A program made the translations under genes and the position numbers. From Streptomyces rimosus subsp. rimosus (lineage in GTDB: Bacteria > Actinomycetota > Actinomycetes > Streptomycetales > Streptomycetaceae), in NCBI RefSeq assembly GCF_000720725.1, contig NZ_JOCQ01000014.1, forward strand, positions 62,001 through 126,000: 64,000 nucleotides of DNA, given 5' to 3'. The notes beneath the pieces are model-generated. The model ran no database searches. It was not told the DNA's origin and worked only from the letters and a program-made list of their open reading frames with translations. Below are positions 36,006 through 43,945 of the stretch, one piece after another; position 1 is the stretch's first letter, and the number at the start of each line of letters is the position of its first letter.

Positions 36006-36341
36006 GTGGCCGGGAGGAACCTGGGCGGCCCAAAGGCCGATGCGCTCGATCTGGGTGCGGTGTTTCGCGCCCTCGCCGACGAGCACCGTCGTTCGGTGAT
36101 GACGGAGTTGGCCGCCGACCGCAGCGACAGCGAGCGGGGCTGCAACTCGTTCGATCTTCCGATCTCGAAGCAGACCCAGACCCACCACTTCCGGGTCCTG
36201 CGCGAGGCAGGTCTCATCGACGAGATCGACTACGGCAACCGCAAGGGCATCCGACTACGACGCGCGGACATCGAGAAGAGATTCCCCGGGCTCCTCGCGC
36301 TCCTGGGAGCAGGGCCCCCGGCCGATACCGCTCCTCGCTGA
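36006..36341 (+). CDS. ArsR-like winged-helix repressor
   Basis: A 111-residue DNA-binding protein with the winged-helix core LGAVFRALADEHRRSVMTEL and ISKQTQTHHFRVLREAGLI then EIDYGNRKGIRLRR. The Cys-x-Val-Cys metal site of true ArsR is absent; a single Cys (ERGCNSF) remains, so it probably senses an organic or redox signal. The GTG at 36006 follows AAGGAGGTG. It lies divergent to the monooxygenase gene over two operators. Confidence 0.85.
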   Translation: MAGRNLGGPKADALDLGAVFRALADEHRRSVMTELAADRSDSERGCNSFDLPISKQTQTHHFRVLREAGLIDEIDYGNRKGIRLRRADIEKRFPGLLALLGAGPPADTAPR

Positions 36342-36689
36342 GCACTGCTGAGCACGCCGGAGGGGAGTCCGATTCGGCCCTGCGCCGCGAGCTCGACCGA
36401 ATCCAGCTCGCGCCCGGCCCGCAGGTAGCCGGGCACGACGCGGGCACGCAGGGGATCGGTGTCGCTTCGACCACCGTCCCGCGCTCCTGATCGGCGCCGG
36501 GCACTTCCGCGCGCGCTCCCTCATGCCACCACCCACTGAGGTTTCCTCAACCTGCGTGCGGAGCGGGGCCACTGGGGTGAGGGCGGGGTCCGGGCGTAGA
36601 GAAGCTCCTGGTAGACGGGTGCGTGTCGAGTCCGAGCCGTCCTGCCAGGAGCTTTCCGCATGCTCGTCCACCCAGCCGGGGGCGGCTCA

Positions 36690-36795
36690 TGCGCAAACTG
36701 CGATGCTCTACCAGCCGTATCACCAGCCTCGCCCAGGCCATCCTCACCCTGCACCTGGCATGCTCAAACTGAGGTTGGAAAAGGCTCACTGAGAA
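36690..36795 (+). mobile_element. Second IS right-end remnant, opposite orientation
   Basis: Plus-strand frame reads LMRKLRCSTSRITSLAQAIL, TLHLACSN-stop, then CTCAAACTGAGGTTGGAAAA and GGCTCACTGAG. Both the transposase tail and the terminal sequence match the remnant at 34440-34635, so the monooxygenase/ArsR pair lies between two outward-facing ends of the same IS family. The stretch 36342-36690 holds no other gene; ACTGAGGTTTCCTCAACCT at about 36534 is a related end-like word. Confidence 0.6.
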
Positions 36796-36806
36796 ATCGG
36801 CCCTCG

Positions 36807-38030
36807 CTACCTGAGGGCCAGTCGCCCCCGGAAGTTCTCCGGTACCGGGGCGAAGCGCAAGGCCATCGTGACCTCGTCCGGCCGGTGCACGGTCAGGCGG
36901 TACCTGGTGCACAGCAGGTGGCACAGGGCCATCAGCTGGACGATGGCGACGTTCGCGCCGACGCACTTCTTGGGCGCCCAGCCGAACGGCACGTAGCACG
37001 TGCGGTCCGCCGGGCCGTGCGGCGCGCCGGGCAGAAATCGGTCCGGGTCGAAGAGGTCGGGCCGTTTCCAGACGCGGTCGTCGCGATGGATCATGTGCGG
37101 GCTCAGCAAGTACCAGTCGCCCGGCGCCAGTCGCGTCTTGCCGAGGTCGGACGGGACCGTGGAGCGTCGTACCAGCAGCAGCGGCGGGCTCCACAGGCGC
37201 AGCACTTCCTTGACGAAGCGGTGGGTCACCGGGGCCGCGTCCGGCGGTGCCGTACGGAACGCGGCGGAGTCGACGGCACCCAGCTCATCGGCGAGCCGCC
37301 GCTGCCACTCGGGGCGGCGGGCGAACTCGTACAGCACGCTCGCGGCGGCCGTGCCCGGCGGGCCGCCGATGGCGGTGAGGACGGCCGTCACCACGTCCAG
37401 GGCGCGGTCCATGCCGAGTTCGGGCAGCAGGTCGACGATCGGGTCGGCGAGGTCCGGTTCGCGGCTTCGCCGCCCGCGGGCGCGTTGGCGCAGGACCCGG
37501 CGCACGACCAGTCCCGACCGTACCTGGACCGCGACGAACCGCAGGTGGTGCCAGGTGCTGCCCGGGTCGGGCGAGACCAGCCGCAGCAGCTTCATCTCCA
37601 GGTCCCGGCGGACGAGGTCCGCCTCACCGGTGGTAAGGCCCGACAGCGCGAGCGGCAGCAACGACCGCACGGCCACGTCCTGGCCGAGCATGGTGAGGTC
37701 CACGTCCCGGTCGAGCCGCGCGTCCATGACCTGTGCCATGCGCTCCATCAGCCGGCCGTGGTGTTCCGGCGTGGCCAGGGCGTGCAGCTGGGTGAGCCAG
37801 GCGGACCTCACCCGGCTCCACCGCACCTCGGGACTCCGGCGCCGCCGCACCATGTCGACCAGTCGGTCGTGCATGACGAACCGGTGCCAGTTCGTGGCGC
37901 TGACCCGGCGGGCCGCTTCCGGATCGAACACGGCGAGCCGTTCGTCGTCGACCCAGAAGATCCCGTCCTCGGCCGCGCTGCGCATCAGCATGAGACGCAG
38001 GAAGTCGTCGGGGTGCTGGGGAGTGGTCAT
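36807..38030 (-). CDS. Cytochrome P450 of the putative crosslinked-RiPP operon (downstream copy)
   Basis: A 407-residue P450. The haem ligand loop is PFGWAPKKCVGANVA, the K-helix ExxR is KEVLRLW, and the PERF-like segment is FDPDRFLPG. The I-helix region reads TAIGGPPGTAAASV, lacking the regular (A/G)GxDT oxygen-activation pattern, as is often seen in P450s acting on peptides. It follows the 28-residue peptide gene by 63 bp, across a hairpin, in one minus-strand operon. The most economical role is oxidative crosslinking of aromatic side chains in that peptide; no ferredoxin gene is present. Confidence 0.88.
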   Translation of the reverse strand: MTTPQHPDDFLRLMLMRSAAEDGIFWVDDERLAVFDPEAARRVSATNWHRFVMHDRLVDMVRRRRSPEVRWSRVRSAWLTQLHALATPEHHGRLMERMAQVMDARLDRDVDLTMLGQDVAVRSLLPLALSGLTTGEADLVRRDLEMKLLRLVSPDPGSTWHHLRFVAVQVRSGLVVRRVLRQRARGRRSREPDLADPIVDLLPELGMDRALDVVTAVLTAIGGPPGTAAASVLYEFARRPEWQRRLADELGAVDSAAFRTAPPDAAPVTHRFVKEVLRLWSPPLLLVRRSTVPSDLGKTRLAPGDWYLLSPHMIHRDDRVWKRPDLFDPDRFLPGAPHGPADRTCYVPFGWAPKKCVGANVAIVQLMALCHLLCTRYRLTVHRPDEVTMALRFAPVPENFRGRLALR

Positions 38031-38050
38031 GGCGAGCGTTCCCCCTACGT

Positions 38051-38086
38051 GGCGCGGGGAGCCGGCCGGGCGTGGGTCCCCGCGCC
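38051..38086 (-). terminator. Hairpin between precursor peptide gene and downstream P450
   Basis: GGCGCGGGGA (38051-38060) pairs perfectly with TCCCCGCGCC (38077-38086) across a 16-base loop in the short gap after the peptide stop. In RiPP operons such a structure often acts as a leaky terminator or mRNA 3'-end stabiliser, making peptide message exceed enzyme message. Confidence 0.65.
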
Positions 38087-38093
38087 GGGCCGG

Positions 38094-38180
38094 TCAGATG
38101 TGGTGGTAGAGGTACCAGAAGTACTCGTACTGGCGTCGGATGTTGAGAGCCGATTTCACTTGGCGGTACAACGCGCGCAT
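38094..38180 (-). CDS. 28-residue aromatic-rich peptide, putative P450-RiPP precursor
   Basis: ATG 38180 to TGA 38094 (minus). The ribosome site AAGGAGGTGA ends 5 nt before the ATG and lies over the stop of the upstream P450 gene, so translation is coupled. Residues 1-14 (MRALYRQVKSALNI) form a basic amphipathic leader. RRQ follows, then the C-terminal 11 residues YEYFWYLYHHI hold four Tyr, one Phe, one Trp and two His. Concentrated aromatics and His next to two P450 genes is the pattern of biaryl- or aryl-ether-bridged RiPPs such as biarylitides, cittilins and tryptorubin-like atropopeptides. RRQ just before the core may be the cleavage region. No protease gene is adjacent. Confidence 0.82.
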   Translation of the reverse strand: MRALYRQVKSALNIRRQYEYFWYLYHHI

Positions 38181-38186
38181 GGGGGT

Positions 38187-39398
38187 TCACCTCCTTCCGG
38201 AGCTGTTGGCACGTGTGCTCAGCACAGCGGTGAAGCGCGGCGGAGCCAGCGCCGGGCCCACCTGGGGCCCGCCGCCGTCGTGGATGACCGACAGCTGCCA
38301 GTCATGGATGAGGAGGCCGACGATGTCCTCCAGGAGCCGGAGGGTGACGGTCGCTCCGGCACAGGTGTGCGGCCCGTGCCCGAAGGGGAGGTAGGCGGCC
38401 CGGGAGACGGGTGCCGCCCAGCGCTGCGGGAGGAACTCGTCGGGCCGCTCCCAGTACGCGGGATGCCGGTGCACCAGGTAGGTGCACACAGCGAGCCGGT
38501 CCTCGGGCGTCACCGTCGTCCCGCCGAGTTCCAGAGTCCGCAGCGGCGTACGGGCGAACAGCCAGGCCACCGGCCACAGGCGCAGGGCCTCGCGCACGAT
38601 CCGGTCCGGTGCCGCCGCGGGGCAGCCGGGGTGGGTGCCGAGAAGGTGGACCGACCATCCGAGGGCGAAGCCGATGGAGCCCACCGCGGCGAACAGGAAA
38701 GACAGGTAGACCTCGGCGAGATCGTGGGACGCCGTCGCGGGACCGCAGCCGTCCACCACGACATCGAGCAGGTCTCGGGGGCCGGCGCTGCCGCCGTGGT
38801 GCTGTCGCAGGTGTTGCCGGGCGCGTATCTCGGCCTGCAGCGCGGCGGACGCGCGGTGGCGGAGGAGGAGCCTGGACGGCGGTGCGTGGCGCCTGCGGGC
38901 ACCCGCCAGCACAGCGCGGGTGACGACCTTGTCGACCGTCGTACGCAGGGAGATCGGCGCGCCCGGGTGCAGCAGGACATCCGCCAGGTGCTCGTGGACG
39001 AGCAGGTTCCCCGCGTCCGGCCAGGAACTGCGGGGCGCGAGGCGCTCGTGGATCAGCCGGGGCAGCTGCGACCGCCGGGCGTCGAGGTGGTGGTGCATCA
39101 GGGCGCGGGCCGCACGGCCGATCTCCGCCTGCGCGGCCCGCGGCCCGAAGACGCCGTGCCGGGTCCGGTAGAAGTCGGACGTCTCGGCCACGATGGCCGG
39201 TCGGTTGCCCAGCACCGCCCGGGCCGCCTCCGGGCCGGCCACGTAAACCATCCCCGGGGCCGAACGCCACACGTCGTGAACACCGTCGAACTCGGCGGTC
39301 AAGAGGCCCAGTGGGCCGCTGGAGCGGGCGCGGGCCACGGCGCCGCGCGGGGTGCGGGCGTCCCCACTGGTCCCGGGCCGGGTCGCGGACGACTTCAT
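38187..39398 (-). CDS. Cytochrome P450 of the putative crosslinked-RiPP operon (upstream copy)
   Basis: A 403-residue P450 with haem loop PFGHGPHTCAGATV, ExxR as REALRLW and the PxRW-type segment FLPQRWAAP. The I-helix FLFAAVGSIGFALGW lacks both the acid and the Thr of the usual AGxxT motif, so oxygen activation must rely on other groups or on the substrate. It is clearly diverged from the partner P450 (different haem loop and I-helix), which suggests two distinct bonds. GGGAGGG precedes ATG 39398. Its terminal codons SSGRR-stop double as the Shine-Dalgarno of the precursor peptide. Confidence 0.88.
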   Translation of the reverse strand: MKSSATRPGTSGDARTPRGAVARARSSGPLGLLTAEFDGVHDVWRSAPGMVYVAGPEAARAVLGNRPAIVAETSDFYRTRHGVFGPRAAQAEIGRAARALMHHHLDARRSQLPRLIHERLAPRSSWPDAGNLLVHEHLADVLLHPGAPISLRTTVDKVVTRAVLAGARRRHAPPSRLLLRHRASAALQAEIRARQHLRQHHGGSAGPRDLLDVVVDGCGPATASHDLAEVYLSFLFAAVGSIGFALGWSVHLLGTHPGCPAAAPDRIVREALRLWPVAWLFARTPLRTLELGGTTVTPEDRLAVCTYLVHRHPAYWERPDEFLPQRWAAPVSRAAYLPFGHGPHTCAGATVTLRLLEDIVGLLIHDWQLSVIHDGGGPQVGPALAPPRFTAVLSTRANSSGRR

Positions 39399-39592
39399 GA
39401 GGCCCTCCCAGCAGACCGTCGGAGCTCGGTGTGCCTGCGCGGTACGAGGAACCCGGCCGGCGTGGACAGCCTGCCGACCGGGCGGTGTCCTGTCGCCCGC
39501 TGTGCCGCTGAGTGGAACAGGGGATCAGGGCCGCGGGCCGGAACACCTGCAAGGAACCGGGGAGGCGGAAACTCGGGGAGTGCGGGGCGGGG

Positions 39593-40351
39593 TCATCGCC
39601 GGTGGCCGAGCGCCGCGCCGATGGCGGTCGCGGTCCGCCGGGCGGCCTCGGTGAGGCGGTCCAGACGGTGTTGCGGATCGGTCAGCACGCACAGCGCCGC
39701 CACCGGTAGACCGCTGCGCCCCAGCACCGGTACCGCGGTGCAGCACACACCTTCCAGCACCTCCTCCCGGTCGAAAGCGGCTCCGCGCCGGCGGATGGCG
39801 GCCGCCTCGTCCGGCCAAGTGTCCGGCAAGGGAGCGAAGGGCAGCTCGGAGCGGGAAATGGCGAGCAGGACCTTCCCGGCCGCCGTGTACCACGGCCAGA
39901 GCGACCGGTCGTTCACCGGCGGAGGCGTCGTGTCCAGTCCGGTCGTCCAGTCCAGGATCATCGTCTGTCCCTGGTACAGCACGGCGAGTCCCACCGTTGT
40001 CCCGGTGACGGACGCCAGCCGTCGCGATGGCCGTCGTGCGGCGGGACGCAGCTCGGGACATGGCTGCCACCCCTGGCCGAGCTGGAACAGATGCGGACCG
40101 ATGCGGTACCGGCCCTGCCGGTGTTCGACGGCCCCGAGGTCGCTCAACTGCTCCAGGAGCCGGTACGCCGTCGTCTTGGGCAGGCCGCTGGCGGACGCCA
40201 GGGCGGTGAGACTCGCGTCCTCGATCTGCCGTAGGACGGACAGCAGCGCGAAGGCACCCGCCAGTACGCCACGCCGCGGCGCTCCGGCCGTCGAGGGCGC
40301 CGGTGGTGAGCCGTTCCACCGGACCGCCGTCGCCGTGTTCGATCGGTACAC
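39593..40351 (-). CDS. IclR-family regulator
   Basis: A 252-residue regulator. The N-terminal winged helix reads AFALLSVLRQIEDASLTALA then SGLPKTTAYRLLEQLSDLGAV; the C-terminal ligand-binding domain shows YTAAGKVLLAISRSELP and EEVLEGVCCTAVPVLG, as in IclR. It lies upstream of and co-directional with the P450-peptide-P450 operon (194 bp gap) and divergent from the SARP gene, so either could be its target. The start is uncertain by a few codons. Confidence 0.85.
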   Translation of the reverse strand: MYRSNTATAVRWNGSPPAPSTAGAPRRGVLAGAFALLSVLRQIEDASLTALASASGLPKTTAYRLLEQLSDLGAVEHRQGRYRIGPHLFQLGQGWQPCPELRPAARRPSRRLASVTGTTVGLAVLYQGQTMILDWTTGLDTTPPPVNDRSLWPWYTAAGKVLLAISRSELPFAPLPDTWPDEAAAIRRRGAAFDREEVLEGVCCTAVPVLGRSGLPVAALCVLTDPQHRLDRLTEAARRTATAIGAALGHRR

Positions 40352-40476
40352 GGGTCAACTCCCCTCTGCGGGTGGTGTTCGCGGGCACCGAACTCCGCGT
40401 CGGTTTCCGGCCGGTGCCCGTCGCCTGTGGCGGGACCCGGCATGTCCGGGTTCAGGCTGACGGCTGGTTATTGATT

Positions 40477-40496
40477 GAAAGTTTGCCGAAAGCTTG
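40477..40496 (+). promoter_or_regulatory. 11-bp-spaced direct repeat upstream of the SARP gene
   Basis: GAAAGTTTG (40477-40485) and GAAAGCTTG (40488-40496) repeat with an 11-bp period, the spacing of SARP heptamer sites, about 55 bp before the SARP ATG. It could be an autoregulatory site or an IclR target. Confidence 0.45.
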
Positions 40497-40551
40497 TCGC
40501 CCTGTGGCGACTGCGCGAGGACCGTGGAGAAAAGGTGAACGGGGGCTGGAT

Positions 40552-41394
40552 ATGGTGGTACGGCTGTGTCTGTCGGGGCCGGTGGAAGTCGTGCTGCGGG
40601 AGCGTTCGGTGGATGCGGGGCCGCCTCAACGCCGGGCCGTGCTGGCCGCGCTGGCGGTCGATGCCGGCCGGGCGGTGCCCGTCGATGTGCTGATCGAGCG
40701 GGTGTGGGGCGCGAACCCCCCGGAAGGGGCGCGCCGCGCGCTGTACGCTCACATATGCCGCATTCGGCGCCTGGGTGAGGAGCCGGACAGCGGTGGCCGG
40801 GGATGGCTGCCGGTGCTGCGCCGGTCCGGCGGTTACCAGTTGGACCTCGACCCCGATGCGGTCGACCTGCGCAGGTTCCACCGACTGGTGGCGCTGGCTC
40901 ACGTGAGCGGACAGCCTCAGGACAGGCGGGCCGCGCTGCTCCGCGAATCCCTCGCCCTGTGGCGCGGCGAACCCCTCGTCGGACTGCGCGGAGGATGGCC
41001 GGTGAGGGTGCGCGAGGCATGGCGGCGCCGACGGGTGGATGCCGCCGTACGCCTGGCGGACATCGAGGTGCGCAGCGGCGACCCGGCCGCCGTGGCACAG
41101 CAGCTGAGGGATCTGCTGGATGAGCACCCCACGACGGAATCCGTCGCCGAGGCCCTCATGCACGCCCTGTACCTGGCGGGAGACGGCGCGGAGGCGCTGC
41201 GTTGTTATGCGCAGCTCAGGCACCGCCTCGTGGAAGAGCTCGGTGCCGAACCCGGCCACGGTCTGCGGGACCTGCATCGACGGATCCTGCTGGGCCGACC
41301 CCCGGGAGGCGCGCCGTACATGCCGTCCGCGCCCGCTGTCCCGGACACGGACGCACGAATCAGCCCTGTCGGTCAGCTCCTCCTCGCTGACTGA
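40552..41394 (+). CDS. SARP-family pathway activator
   Basis: A 280-residue regulator of the Streptomyces antibiotic regulatory protein type. An OmpR-like winged helix (about 1-95; VLAALAVDAGRAVPVDVLIE, NPPEGARRALYAHICRIRRL) is followed by a bacterial transcriptional activation domain (about 100-250; VDLRRFHRLV, ALMHALYLAGDGAEALRCY, LGAEPGHGLRDLHRRIL). There is no NB-ARC or TPR extension. SARPs of this size are usually cluster-situated activators, so its place beside the P450-peptide-P450 operon supports a genuine biosynthetic locus. ATG 40552 follows GGGGG. Confidence 0.9.
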   Translation: MVVRLCLSGPVEVVLRERSVDAGPPQRRAVLAALAVDAGRAVPVDVLIERVWGANPPEGARRALYAHICRIRRLGEEPDSGGRGWLPVLRRSGGYQLDLDPDAVDLRRFHRLVALAHVSGQPQDRRAALLRESLALWRGEPLVGLRGGWPVRVREAWRRRRVDAAVRLADIEVRSGDPAAVAQQLRDLLDEHPTTESVAEALMHALYLAGDGAEALRCYAQLRHRLVEELGAEPGHGLRDLHRRILLGRPPGGAPYMPSAPAVPDTDARISPVGQLLLAD

Positions 41395-42994
41395 CGTCCG
41401 CTGTTCACTGCACAGGTACCCCCGCGTCCCCGGCCGCTCCGGGTTCCAGGCAACCCGGCCACCGGTGCGAGCAGAGCGTGCGGCGCGGGCGCTTAGTCCG
41501 TCCGGAGGGACCGGTCCGCGCCGACCGGCTGCACACCCCGGTTCGGGGGCTACCGTGGCGTCATCGCCACATGGTGCCGTAGGCGGCCATGGCCGGTTCT
41601 CTGAGCGAGGCGTGCTCGTCCAGGCGTCGTTGGCCGTGCTGCAGCGGGGGGCGGGTACGGGGACCGGCTGCGACCAGTGCCGGGCGGCGTCCTCGGAGCG
41701 CGCGCACCAGACGGCGCCGTCGCGGTCGGGCCAGGCCAGCAGTAGGCGGTCGGCGCGCCCCGGGCCGGTCCGGCCGACCACCGAGGGCCAGGAGCCGGCC
41801 GCGGTCCGCGGTCCGTGCAGGACGTTGCGGTGGTTCCACTCTGCGCCGTGCTGCCGGGGATCGCGCGCGGTCCGCTCCAGCCGCGTCCGTCGCACATCGT
41901 CCACCACAGTGCCTGGTCGCGCTCGTCCCGCCAGGCCATGTACAGCGGCACAGCGCCTCCTCTGCCGAGGCTCCGTACGGGCCCGATCACCCGCACCACC
42001 GCAGATGTCCCGGCGGCCACCGGCGTTGCCCGGACAGGCAGATGTGCCCCATGTGGCGTACAGGGTTGGAGATTCTTTTGGGCCTGGCCGAGAGGCCTTG
42101 AGGTGAGGTGGGGTGTGACCGGGGTGGTGCACTCCGGGGGGTGCGGATCGGCACGTGTGCGCTGGGGCGTGTGCGCCTGGGCGCGGCGGAGCATGGGGGA
42201 AATGAAGAGGCCGTGATGCGTAATGGGCCGTCAAGCCGTCGACCACACCCTGTGCCCGGCTTGCGGCCCGCTACTCCGGCGGTGCGGGCGGTGCGCCTGC
42301 CCCGACACCGTTCGAAGCCGATTACTTCCCTGCCGAACAGGCAAAAATCTATGTCGGCCAGGGTAGACATCGGGCAGTGGCATGGTTATGGTTTCTCTCG
42401 TAACCCAAAGAGACCGCAGGGCCCGGCAGAGACGAACTGCCGGGCAGCAGGACCCGCACATGCAGCACGCAGGACGGTGCGGCGGTGGAGTCCCGAAGCC
42501 ATAGCTGGTGCAGGACGGCGACGGGACTGACGGCCGCACCGGGTGGCCCGCAGTGATCAGGGGCCGCCGGAGCAGTACCCCGGTGAAGGCGTCGGCTGCA
42601 GGCGCGCGCACCGGATCGTAAGGCAGTGAGTCTCGCGCCGCAGGATGGGCGACGGGGCCTGCTGCCGGGAAGCGGCGCTGCCACAGGCCGCTGAGCAGTT
42701 CGCATCACCAGTAGTACAGCGGAGTAGTTGATCACTGAGGGAAGAACGGAGGAGCGATCGCCATCAGGATCGCCCGGGCGGCTGTCTGAGTCCGGGTACC
42801 GCAGGACATCGATAGTGAGGTGGTCTCCGGTCAAGCAACCGCGATCCCCGCGGTCCCGGCAGCCTTTCGGCCGGGCCGGCGGAAACAGCAGGCCGACGCA
42901 GTATCACGGTCGGCAGATGGTGTAGCAGTTCCTTCGGGGCCCGGGTGCCGGTGCGGCATCCGGGCCCCTCGACGCGTTCCATGAGAGAGGTTCG
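41395..42994. other. 1.6-kb stretch without an intact gene
   Basis: Apart from the lectin-like pseudogene listed separately (41555-42015), I see no credible coding frame, RNA gene or repeat. Codon-position bias is lost and open frames on both strands overlap at random. The part at 42230-42980 is somewhat richer in A and T and looks noncoding or decayed. Confidence 0.5.
41555..42015 (-). pseudogene. Frame-broken beta-propeller/lectin-like protein remnant
   Basis: One minus frame reads AVPLYMAWRDERDQALWWTM then CDGRGWSGPRAIPGS. After a frame change near 41840 another reads GSWPSVVGRTGPGRADRLLL, AWPDRDGAVWCARSEDAARH and WSQPVPVPAP. The recurring AW-(R/P)D-x(5)-(L/V)W-x(6-10)-WS-x-P spacing is that of tectonin/PLL-type sugar-binding propeller repeats. 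Two or more frames are needed, so it is probably dead. Confidence 0.45.
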
Positions 42995-43333
42995 ATGACA
43001 GCAGACGACTCGTACGGCCGGCTCGATGATGAGGACTACCCCGCCTACACGATAGGGCGGGCCGCCGAGATGCTCGGCACCACCCAGGGCTTCCTGCGCG
43101 CCATCGGCGAAGCGCGCCTGGTCACCCCGCTCCGCTCCGCCGGCGGCCACCGCCGCTACTCCCGCTACCAGCTGCGCATCGCCGCCCGCGCCCGCGAGCT
43201 CGTCGACCAGGGCACCCCCATCGAGGCCGCCTGCCGCATCATCATCCTCGAAGACCAGCTCGAAGAAGCCCAGCGGATCAACGCCGAATACCGCCGCGCC
43301 GCCGAACGGCCGAACCCGCCGACCGAGCCCTGA
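42995..43333 (+). CDS. MerR-type regulator of the cold-shock/helicase locus
   Basis: A 112-residue protein whose MerR-type winged helix starts YTIGRAAEMLGTTQGFLRAI and continues LVTPLRSAGGHRRYSRYQLR, with an unusually acidic N-terminus (DDSYGRLDDEDYP). After the DNA-binding part only a short coiled helix remains (IIILEDQLEEAQRINAEY), so no ligand domain is present. It stands upstream of the SCO5918-family/CBS/DEAD-box/cold-shock group on the other strand. In Streptomyces such short MerR proteins accompany cold-shock genes; its target is not shown here. Confidence 0.82.
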   Translation: MTADDSYGRLDDEDYPAYTIGRAAEMLGTTQGFLRAIGEARLVTPLRSAGGHRRYSRYQLRIAARARELVDQGTPIEAACRIIILEDQLEEAQRINAEYRRAAERPNPPTEP

Positions 43334-43581
43334 GACGGACGGGGCCGGCGGTCTTCCGAAGCTTCGTGACTGCCACTCGCGCACGCTGCCCGCAGCGCTG
43401 TACGTCTTGAGCGCTTTCGCCCGGGTCCGGAGCCGCCTCAAGCCACGGATGTCACGCCCCGTCGTTTTCACAGAGGTTCGTCCAGGTTCCGCGAGCGCCG
43501 GGAACCGCTTGCAAGCGGTGTGGGCCCGGCCGGTACGTTCCGGCCGGGCCCACACTGTCCAGGTCGTGCCTGTTTCCCCGG

Positions 43582-43896
43582 TCAGGCAGACAGGGGAGTG
43601 CCGAGCATCGCGGAAGCGTGCTGGAGCGGGCTGAGGGCGCGTACGGGTGCGGCCTCGGCCTCGGGGCGGGGGTGGCAGGTGAAGCCGAGCCGCGTCATGG
43701 CCCGGACGACTTCGCCGACGGTGAAATCACGGCGGTCCTGGTGGGTGATGACCTGGCCGACTTGCTTGACGGGATAGCGGCGGCGGCCGATGGTCACGGA
43801 TTCACCGGTGCAGGCTTCGGGCTTGATGTCTTTCATCGATTCCAGCACACCGCTCTTGGTGAGCTCGAAGGGGAAGCGGGCGATGACACAGCGCAT
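43582..43896 (-). CDS. SCO5918-family protein
   Basis: A 104-residue conserved Streptomyces protein beginning MRCVIARFPFELTKSGVLES with ESVTIGRRRYPVKQVGQVIT and QDRRDFTVGEVVRAMTRLGF. It matches the family known from the S. coelicolor SCO5918 neighbourhood beside a DEAD-box helicase. Function is unknown; the basic core suggests nucleic-acid binding. Here it follows the CBS-domain gene on the same strand, 49 bp after its stop. The C-terminal tail is longer than I expect. Confidence 0.8.
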   Translation of the reverse strand: MRCVIARFPFELTKSGVLESMKDIKPEACTGESVTIGRRRYPVKQVGQVITHQDRRDFTVGEVVRAMTRLGFTCHPRPEAEAAPVRALSPLQHASAMLGTPLSA

Positions 43897-43945
43897 ATGA
43901 CCTCACAAGGAGAGGGGAAGAACGGCCTGGCCGGGGCGTGGCCGT

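Noticed and set aside
36660..40460. A plus-strand open frame of about 1270 codons across the P450 region
   Set aside because: It is antisense to two P450 genes with intact haem and ExxR motifs, the peptide gene and the IclR gene. Its translation is low-complexity Arg/Gly/Pro/His-rich with no domain. High GC makes such antisense frames open.
42995..43333. BldC- or HspR-type master regulator
   Set aside because: Only the generic MerR-type winged helix is visible; the acidic N-terminus and context point to the cold-shock locus, and no diagnostic residues for BldC or HspR were recognised.
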